Position numbers and translations under genes: made by a program. A stretch of DNA of 5,365 nt from positions 1 to 5,365 of the forward strand of contig DOUO01000095.1 in the NCBI GenBank assembly GCA_003520555.1, written 5' to 3'. The notes below the pieces were generated by a model that was not told where the DNA came from, made no database searches, and saw only the letters and a list, made by a program, of their open reading frames with translations. Below are positions 1-5,365 of the stretch, piece by piece. How positions within the stretch are numbered: the first letter of the stretch is position 1; each line of letters opens with the position of its first letter. The stretch is from Oscillospiraceae bacterium. GTDB lineage: Bacteria; Bacillota; Clostridia; Oscillospirales; Acutalibacteraceae.

Positions 1-1646
1 CTTATATCGAGAAGGACAGCGCGATCAACGATGAGATCGACAAGCTGAGGCACTCTGCGACCTCGGCGCTGTCGGAACGCCGCGACGTGATCATTGTCGC
101 CAGCGTATCCTGCATTTACTCACTCGGCGACCCTATTGATTACCGCAATATGGTTATTTCGCTTCGTCCCGGCATGGAAAAGCCGCGCGACGAGCTTGTA
201 AAAAAGCTTGTTGAGCTTCAGTACGAACGCAACGATATCAATTTTATAAGAAATAAATTCAGAGTCAGGGGAGATGTTGTCGAAATTTTCCCGGCGGCTT
301 CAAACGATTCAATAATCCGCGTTGAGTTTTTCGGCGACGAAATCGACCGCATTTCCGAAATCAACCCTCTGACCGGCGAGCTGAAGGCTGTTTTGAAGCA
401 CGCTGCAATTTATCCGGCTTCGCATTATATTGTTTCAACCGACAAAATGAAAACCGCTCTTGCCGAAATTGAACGCGAGCTTGACGAAAGACTTAAATAT
501 TTCCGCGAAAACGGCAAGCTGCTTGAAGCGCAGCGAATTGAGCAGCGCACGCGATATGATATGGAAATGCTGCAGGAAATCGGATTTTGCACGGGCATTG
601 AAAACTATTCAAGAATTCTGTCGGGCAGGGCGCCGGGGTCTTCGCCGTTTACCTTGCTCGATTATTTCCCAAAGGATTTTCTTTTGTTTGTTGACGAATC
701 CCACGTTACGCTTCCGCAGGTTCGCGGTATGTACGCGGGCGACCACGCGCGAAAAAAGAGCCTGGTCGATTACGGATTTCGTCTGCCTTCGGCGTTTGAT
801 AACCGTCCGCTGAATTTTGACGAGTTCTATGAGCGGATTAATCAGGTCGTGTTTGTCAGCGCGACTCCCGGTGATTTGGAGCTTGAAAAAAGCTCGGTTG
901 TAGCCGAGCAAATCATACGTCCCACGGGCTTGCTTGACCCCGAAATCTCGGTACGTCCCACTGACGGACAGCTTGATGATTTGGTTTCGGAAATCAATCT
1001 CCGCGCCGCCGAAAAACAGCGCACGCTTGTAACTACCCTCACAAAGAAAATGGCTGAGGATTTAACGGATTACCTTGAAACAATGGGTATACGCGTGCGT
1101 TATATGCACCATGACATAGACACCGTAGAGCGCATGGAAATAGTGCGCGACCTTCGTTTGGGCGAATTTGATGTGCTTGTGGGAATCAACCTTCTCCGTG
1201 AAGGTCTTGACATTCCCGAGGTGTCGCTCGTAGCGATTTTAGACGCCGACAAGGAAGGCTTTTTGCGCAGCACGCGTTCGCTTATTCAGATTACCGGCCG
1301 CGCCGCGCGTAACAGCGAGGGTCTGGTTATCATGTACGCCGACAGCGTTACCGAAAGCATGCGCGTGTGCATTGAGGAAACTAACCGCCGGCGTGAAATT
1401 CAGCAAAAATATAACGAGGAGCACGGCATCGTTCCAAAGACAATAGTTAAAAAAGTCAGTGAAATTCTGGAAATTTCAACTCATGACGACAGTGAGTTTA
1501 AAAATACAAAGAAGCTTTCAAAGGCGCAGCGGCAGCAGCTTATTGAAAGCCTCACAAAGGAAATGCGCGCGGCGGCAAAGCTGCTCGAATTTGAACACGC
1601 GGCTTATTTGAGAGACAAAATCAAAAAGCTCCGCGGTGAAAAATAA
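1..1646 (+). CDS. uvrB: UvrABC excision nuclease subunit B, 5'-truncated by the window edge
   Basis: UvrB receives damaged DNA from UvrA, verifies the lesion with limited ATP-driven strand opening, and recruits UvrC for incision. The reading frame is open from base 3, giving 547 residues plus TAA. Family members are about 660 residues, so roughly 115 N-terminal residues, including the Walker A loop and most of the beta-hairpin, lie upstream. Fragment residue 1 begins the conserved [13 protein letters not shown] segment. Visible blocks in order are: RGDVVEIFP of domain 2 (about 89-97); the DEAD-type Walker B motif DESH at 231-234, followed by [14 protein letters not shown] at 286-290; [11 protein letters not shown] near 344-354; LREGLDIPE from 398; GRAARN at 432-437; and a C-terminal UVR motif at about 514-544 ([13 protein letters not shown]) that contacts UvrC. 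The GTG at 87 is an internal valine codon in a conserved segment and not the start. Motif VI reads QITGRAARN instead of the usual QTIGRAARN. No frameshift is seen, and identification is near certain. Confidence 0.98.
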   Translation, partial: YIEKDSAINDEIDKLRHSATSALSERRDVIIVASVSCIYSLGDPIDYRNMVISLRPGMEKPRDELVKKLVELQYERNDINFIRNKFRVRGDVVEIFPAASNDSIIRVEFFGDEIDRISEINPLTGELKAVLKHAAIYPASHYIVSTDKMKTALAEIERELDERLKYFRENGKLLEAQRIEQRTRYDMEMLQEIGFCTGIENYSRILSGRAPGSSPFTLLDYFPKDFLLFVDESHVTLPQVRGMYAGDHARKKSLVDYGFRLPSAFDNRPLNFDEFYERINQVVFVSATPGDLELEKSSVVAEQIIRPTGLLDPEISVRPTDGQLDDLVSEINLRAAEKQRTLVTTLTKKMAEDLTDYLETMGIRVRYMHHDIDTVERMEIVRDLRLGEFDVLVGINLLREGLDIPEVSLVAILDADKEGFLRSTRSLIQITGRAARNSEGLVIMYADSVTESMRVCIEETNRRREIQQKYNEEHGIVPKTIVKKVSEILEISTHDDSEFKNTKKLSKAQRQQLIESLTKEMRAAAKLLEFEHAAYLRDKIKKLRGEK

Positions 1647-1651
1647 GGAAG
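1645..1651 (+). promoter_or_regulatory. Shine-Dalgarno site for the topoisomerase B subunit
   Basis: AAGGAAG overlaps the last two bases of the uvrB stop codon and lies six bases before the ATG at 1658. Its strength and spacing fix that ATG as the start, and its overlap with the uvrB stop favours translation of both genes from one message. Confidence 0.85.
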
Positions 1652-1657
1652 TAGTAT

Positions 1658-3643
1658 ATGGCTAAGAAAAAAACAACCGAATACGGTAACGACAGCATAA
1701 CCACGCTGAAAGGCGCGGACAGGGTAAGAAAAAGACCTGCCGTAATCTTCGGCTCGGACGGCATTGACGGCTGCCAGCATTCCGTGTTTGAAATTTTATC
1801 AAACTCAATTGACGAAGCGCGGGAGGGCTACGGAAAGAAAATTTCCGTAACCCGTTTTGCTGACGGTTCAATTGAGGTTGAGGATCACGGACGCGGTATT
1901 CCTGTCGACTTTAACGACAAGGAACAGCGTTACAACTGGGAACTTGTTTTCTGTGAGATGTACGCGGGCGGCAAGTATAACAATAACGAGGGCGAAAGCT
2001 ATGAATTCTCGCTTGGCATGAACGGTCTCGGACTGTGTTCAACTCAGTACAGCTCCGAATATATGGATGTTGATATCCGTCGTGACGGCTACCGTTACAC
2101 TCTGCACTTTGAAAAGGGCGAAAACGTAGGCGGACTGAAAAAAGAACCGTATAACAAGCGCGACACAGGTACAAAAATCACATGGAAGCCCGATTTGGAG
2201 GTTTTCACGGATATCGCTATTCAGGCTGATTATTACAAGGATATTATGAAGCGCCAGGCGATAGTTAACGCCGGTGTGGAATTTATTTTCCGCGACCAAA
2301 ACGGAAGAAGCTTTGAAACAACCTCGTTTTTATACGCAAACGGCGTTGTCGACCATGTTGCCGAGGTAATAGGCGACGACGGTCTGACAGGCGTTCAGCA
2401 TTGGGAAACCGAGGTGAAAACCCGCGACCGCGACGATAAGCCCGAATACAAGTGTAAAATGAATATTGCGGTAGCCTTTTCAAATAAGGTTAACCTCACC
2501 GAATATTATCACAATTCAAGCTGGCTCGAACACGGCGGAGCGCCCGATAAGGCTGTCAGAAACGCCTTTGTTTATCAGATAGACAATTATCTTAAAACAA
2601 ACAATAAGTATAATAAAACCGAAAGCAAAATCAAATACGATGATGTTGAGGACTGTCTTGTTTGTGTAATTTCCTCGTTTTCAAGCGTTTCTTCATATGA
2701 AAACCAGACTAAAAAGGCTGTTACGAACAAGGGTATTCAGGACGCTATGACCGCGTTTTTGCGCCAAAGCCTTGAGGTTTATTTCATTGAGAATCCTCTT
2801 GAAGCCGACAAAATAGCCGAGCAGGTGCTTGTAAATAAGCGCAGCCGTGAAAACGCGGAAAAAACCAGACTCAATATAAAGAAGAAGCTTTCGGGCAACC
2901 TTGACATGACCAACAGGGTTGAGAAGTTTACCGATTGCCGAAGCAAAGATATTTCTTCAAGAGAATTATTTATCGTGGAAGGCGACTCCGCAAAAGGCGC
3001 GTGTATTCTTGCGCGCAATCCTGATTTTCAGGCTATTATGCCAATCCGCGGAAAAATCCTTAACTGCCTTAAGGTTGACTACGACCGCATTTTTAAGAGC
3101 GACATCATCACAGATTTGCTTAAGGTGCTGGGCTGCGGGGTAGAGGTCAAATCCAAGGCGAATAAAAACCTCGCTACCTTTGACATGGACTCGCTGCGCT
3201 GGAACAAGGTGATAATCTGCACCGACGCGGACGTGGACGGCTTTCATATCCGAACAATGCTGCTTACAATGCTCTACCGCCTTGTTCCCACGCTTATCCG
3301 CGAGGGAAAGGTGTTTATAGCCGAATCTCCGCTTTATGAAATCACCACAAAAAGCGAGGTTTACTTTGCCTACGACGAGCTTGAAAAGGATGAGTTTTTA
3401 ACGAAAATCGGCGACGAAAAGTTCACAATTCAGCGAAGCAAGGGACTTGGCGAAAACGACCCCGACATGATGAACCTTACCACAATGAACCCGAACACAC
3501 GCCGTTTAATTAAGGTTATGCCCGACGACGCGGCTCAAACCGCCGAAATTTTCGACATATTAATCGGTAACAATCTGCAGGCAAGAAAAGACTACATTGT
3601 TGAGCACGGCAGTGAATATATTGATAATCTTGACGTAAGCTGA
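1658..3643 (+). CDS. Type IIA DNA topoisomerase B subunit (GyrB/ParE-like, divergent)
   Basis: This is the ATP-binding and metal-binding subunit of a cytoplasmic type IIA topoisomerase, partnering the A subunit encoded next. At 661 residues it matches short GyrB/ParE proteins and lacks the extra TOPRIM insertion of E. coli GyrB (804). The GHKL ATPase occupies about 15-220: N-box E45/N49/D52-E53, adenine-site D76 with GRGIP at 78-82, glycine-rich lid GMNGLG at 120-125, and TGT at 170-172. The transducer domain (about 225-395) carries the ATP-sensing QTK loop, K352. The TOPRIM domain (about 435-550) has E441 in EGDSAKGA, IRGKILN at 463-469, and D523/D525/D527 in TDADVDG. The tail has QRSKGLGE at 592-599. 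Changes from the usual consensus are RPAVIFG (26-32) for RPGMYIG, SNSIDEA for DNAIDEA, K446 for the Gly of DSAGG, and T148 where E. coli GyrB has coumarin-contacting R136. Family assignment is certain. Gyrase versus topoisomerase IV is not settled by this chain, though its partner argues against gyrase, so I give no symbol (parE or gyrB are the candidates). Confidence 0.96.
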   Translation: MAKKKTTEYGNDSITTLKGADRVRKRPAVIFGSDGIDGCQHSVFEILSNSIDEAREGYGKKISVTRFADGSIEVEDHGRGIPVDFNDKEQRYNWELVFCEMYAGGKYNNNEGESYEFSLGMNGLGLCSTQYSSEYMDVDIRRDGYRYTLHFEKGENVGGLKKEPYNKRDTGTKITWKPDLEVFTDIAIQADYYKDIMKRQAIVNAGVEFIFRDQNGRSFETTSFLYANGVVDHVAEVIGDDGLTGVQHWETEVKTRDRDDKPEYKCKMNIAVAFSNKVNLTEYYHNSSWLEHGGAPDKAVRNAFVYQIDNYLKTNNKYNKTESKIKYDDVEDCLVCVISSFSSVSSYENQTKKAVTNKGIQDAMTAFLRQSLEVYFIENPLEADKIAEQVLVNKRSRENAEKTRLNIKKKLSGNLDMTNRVEKFTDCRSKDISSRELFIVEGDSAKGACILARNPDFQAIMPIRGKILNCLKVDYDRIFKSDIITDLLKVLGCGVEVKSKANKNLATFDMDSLRWNKVIICTDADVDGFHIRTMLLTMLYRLVPTLIREGKVFIAESPLYEITTKSEVYFAYDELEKDEFLTKIGDEKFTIQRSKGLGENDPDMMNLTTMNPNTRRLIKVMPDDAAQTAEIFDILIGNNLQARKDYIVEHGSEYIDNLDVS

Positions 3644-3648
3644 GGAGG
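3643..3648 (+). promoter_or_regulatory. Shine-Dalgarno site that fixes a TTG start for the A subunit
   Basis: AGGAGG begins on the last base of the B-subunit TGA and sits eight bases before TTG at 3657. In the A-subunit frame there is a stop (TAA, 3636-3638) just upstream and no ATG or GTG between it and this TTG. The next in-frame ATG (3777) falls inside the conserved domain. The TTG is therefore the only reasonable start, and the perfect site probably offsets the weak start codon. The stop overlap points to translational coupling that would keep the two subunits balanced (inference). Confidence 0.88.
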
Positions 3649-3656
3649 CGGAAAAA

Positions 3657-5365
3657 TTGGCACCGAGAAAAAGAACATCAAAAAAGACCGCAAAATCCGA
3701 AGCGCCTAAGGGCTACATCAAAGGGGCGGGCGAGGTTGTTGAGCAGCCCATAGTTTCCACAATCCGTGAAAATTTCATGCCCTACGCCATGAGCGTTATT
3801 TTGTCACGTGCTATTCCCGAAATCGACGGCTTTAAGCCCTCGCACCGCAAGCTGCTTTACACAATGTACAAGATGGGACTTTTAAACGGAGCGCGCACAA
3901 AGTCCGCCAATATTGTAGGCGCAACCATGAAGCTTAATCCTCACGGCGACGCGGCGATTTACGACACTATGGTGCGCCTGTCAAAGGGCTATGAAGCGCT
4001 TTTGCACCCGTATGTTGACTCAAAGGGTAACTTCGGTAAGTTTTACAGCCGCGACATGGCGTGGGCTGCGTCACGTTACACCGAGGCAAAGCTCGCGCCC
4101 ATATGCGCCGAGCTGTTTAAGGACATAGACCGTGACACCGTTGATTTTGTCGACAACTATGACAACACAATGAAGGAGCCTTCGCTTTTGCCCACAAGCT
4201 TCCCGTCGGTTCTTGTAAACGCAAACACCGGAATTGCCGTAGGAATGGCGTCAAATATTTGCTCGTTTAATTTAAAGGAAATTTGCGACACCACGGCGGC
4301 AATTATCCGCGACCCGAATCATGACGTAAAATCCACGCTTCCGGCGCCTGATTTTACCGGCGGCTGTCAGATTATTTACGATGAAAAGATTATTGATCAG
4401 GTTTATGAAACCGGCAGAGGCAGTATACGCCTGCGCGCGAAGTATGAATACGACAAAAGCGCGAACTGCATTGATGTGCTCGCAATTCCAAGCACAACAA
4501 CCTGCGAGGTAATTATTGATAAAATAATTGATTTGGTAAAGCAGGGCAAGGTTAAGGAAATCTCGGACGTCCGCGACGAAACGGGTATTGACGGTCTTAA
4601 AATCACAATCGACCTCAAGCGCGGCATAAATCCCGACAAGCTTATGGCAAAGCTCTTTAAGCTGACAACGCTTGAGGACAGCTACGCCTGCAATTTTAAC
4701 GTTCTTATCGGCGGCGTTCCTATGGTTTTGGGCGTAAAAGCTCTGCTTGAAGAATGGATAGCCTTCCGCATTGAATGTGTAAAGCGCAGAACCTTCTTTG
4801 ACCGCACAAAAAAGGCGGACAGGCTGCATTTGCTTCTCGGTCTTGAAAAAATTCTGCTCGATATCGACAAGGCAATCAAAATTATTCGTGAAACAGACGA
4901 AGAGGCGGAGGTTGTGCCTAATCTTATGATTGGCTTCGGCATCGACCAAATTCAGGCTGAATACGTAGCGGAAATCAAGCTGCGTCACTTAAACCGTGAG
5001 TACATTTTAAAGCGCACCCAAGACATTGAGGATTTGAAGAAGGAAATCGCTGAGCTTGACGATATTTTAAAAAGCAAGGCAAGAGTAAAAACCATCATCG
5101 TCAAGGAGCTTAAGGCAATCGGCGAAAAGTACGGTCAGCCGCGAAAGAGTATGATTATCTACGAGGACACCGTAAGCTATGAGGCGGAAATTGAAACCGT
5201 ACCGGATTACGCCTGCACCTTCTTCTTTACAAAGGAAGGCTATTTCAAGAAAATCACTCCGCAGTCGCTCAGAATGAGCGGAGCGCACAAGCTCAAGGAA
5301 GGTGACGAAATTATACAGGAAATCGAATTTTCAAACAATTGCGATTTGCTGTTTTTCACCGATAA
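3657..5365 (+). CDS. Type IIA DNA topoisomerase A subunit (ParC/GyrA-like, divergent), 3'-truncated by the window edge
   Basis: This is the DNA cleavage-rejoining subunit that pairs with the B subunit just upstream. It starts at TTG, and 569 codons are present before the window ends without a stop. A lysine/arginine-rich tail (2-22) leads into the winged-helix cleavage domain (about 30-175): YAMSVI at 43-48, KPSHRK at 60-65, NPHGDAAIYD at 94-103, and SRYTE with catalytic Y141. Ile193 in GIAVGM is 52 residues after Y141, the same spacing as the DNA-intercalating Ile174 after Tyr122 in E. coli GyrA. A tower domain (about 176-360), a long coiled coil (about 361-495, dimer-gate globule near 400-445) and the first beta-pinwheel blade (about 513-569) follow. 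Oddities are one residue fewer at IPEIDG (usually LPDVRDG), Ala99 at the quinolone-contact Ser83 position, Asn94 for His78, a changed and longer segment before Y141, and no GyrA box where QRRGGKG should occur. That absence favours topoisomerase IV-like activity. Candidate symbols are parC or gyrA; I leave the field blank. Confidence 0.95.
   Translation, partial: MAPRKRTSKKTAKSEAPKGYIKGAGEVVEQPIVSTIRENFMPYAMSVILSRAIPEIDGFKPSHRKLLYTMYKMGLLNGARTKSANIVGATMKLNPHGDAAIYDTMVRLSKGYEALLHPYVDSKGNFGKFYSRDMAWAASRYTEAKLAPICAELFKDIDRDTVDFVDNYDNTMKEPSLLPTSFPSVLVNANTGIAVGMASNICSFNLKEICDTTAAIIRDPNHDVKSTLPAPDFTGGCQIIYDEKIIDQVYETGRGSIRLRAKYEYDKSANCIDVLAIPSTTTCEVIIDKIIDLVKQGKVKEISDVRDETGIDGLKITIDLKRGINPDKLMAKLFKLTTLEDSYACNFNVLIGGVPMVLGVKALLEEWIAFRIECVKRRTFFDRTKKADRLHLLLGLEKILLDIDKAIKIIRETDEEAEVVPNLMIGFGIDQIQAEYVAEIKLRHLNREYILKRTQDIEDLKKEIAELDDILKSKARVKTIIVKELKAIGEKYGQPRKSMIIYEDTVSYEAEIETVPDYACTFFFTKEGYFKKITPQSLRMSGAHKLKEGDEIIQEIEFSNNCDLLFFTD

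Larger units (their letters stand above)
1..5365 (+). other. Probable single transcription unit: uvrB, topoisomerase B subunit, topoisomerase A subunit
   Basis: Three genes on one strand are separated by 11 and 13 bases. Both junctions consist of a ribosome binding site touching the previous stop codon. Neither gap can hold a promoter or a rho-independent terminator, so all three are most likely read from one message whose promoter lies upstream of the window. The B-A order is the usual gyrBA/parEC order. Internal promoters within coding sequence cannot be excluded by reading alone. Confidence 0.75.

Noticed and set aside
87..89. GTG as a possible start of uvrB
   Set aside because: The frame continues upstream to base 3 with conserved UvrB residues, and this codon is the Val of the conserved [11 protein letters not shown] segment.
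460..813. Overlapping + strand open frame of about 117 codons inside uvrB
   Set aside because: It is out of frame with a continuous conserved UvrB sequence and its translation is low-complexity and Arg/Cys-rich, typical of a shadow frame.
1591..1619. TTGAAC as a possible -35 box for a promoter inside the uvrB end
   Set aside because: At 17-base spacing the -10 would be GACAAA, a poor match, and the bases encode the conserved UVR motif.
1647..1657. Terminator or promoter between uvrB and the B subunit
   Set aside because: The gap is 11 bases, filled by the ribosome site, with no hairpin or T-run.
4272..4988. Long open frame of about 238 codons on the - strand inside the A-subunit gene
   Set aside because: It lies wholly opposite the conserved tower and coiled-coil coding region, has no recognisable domain, and is explained by codon bias on the + strand creating few antisense stops.
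1658..5365. Calling the pair the housekeeping gyrBA
   Set aside because: The GyrA box is not visible in blade 1 and several gyrase consensus motifs are changed; the general type IIA call is safe but gyrase is not supported.

Overview
The window is a gene-dense piece of one bacterial operon, all on the + strand: the 3' part of uvrB (5' end outside the window), a complete type IIA topoisomerase B subunit (GyrB/ParE-like, 661 aa), and the first 569 codons of the matching A subunit (GyrA/ParC-like, 3' end outside the window). Gaps between genes are only 11 and 13 bases. Each holds a strong Shine-Dalgarno sequence, and I see no terminator or convincing promoter in either. No stretch above 300 bases lacks a gene. 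I found no RNA genes, mobile elements, CRISPR arrays or notable repeats.

The likely source is a low-to-mid G+C Gram-positive of class Clostridia, such as a gut Oscillospiraceae/Ruminococcaceae or Lachnospiraceae relative. This rests on strong AAGGAAG/AGGAGG ribosome sites, a TTG start, base composition a little under half G+C by eye, a UvrB resembling Clostridia/Bacilli UvrB, and a topoisomerase pair that resembles, from memory, a divergent second type IIA topoisomerase of Clostridia that databases label variously gyrase, topoisomerase IV or toprim-domain protein. Assignment to a family or genus is not possible from the sequence alone.

The uvrB product is the damage-verification helicase-like subunit of UvrABC nucleotide excision repair. 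The fragment contains every conserved block after the beta-hairpin but lacks the N-terminus with the Walker A loop. The B subunit supplies the GHKL ATPase and TOPRIM metal site, and the A subunit supplies the catalytic tyrosine. Together they should form a heterotetramer that passes one DNA duplex through another.

The most interesting part is the topoisomerase pair. All core catalytic residues are present, but several near-invariant motifs differ: RPGMYIG is RPAVIFG, EGDSAGG is EGDSAKG, the SIDGDSAAAM segment before the catalytic tyrosine is replaced and two residues longer, the quinolone-contact serine is alanine, the coumarin-contact arginine is threonine, and no GyrA box is visible in the first beta-pinwheel blade. 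This suggests a non-gyrase (decatenating or relaxing) enzyme with altered drug sensitivity rather than the housekeeping gyrase. It is a divergent enzyme lineage, probably already present in databases, and not an entirely new kind of system.
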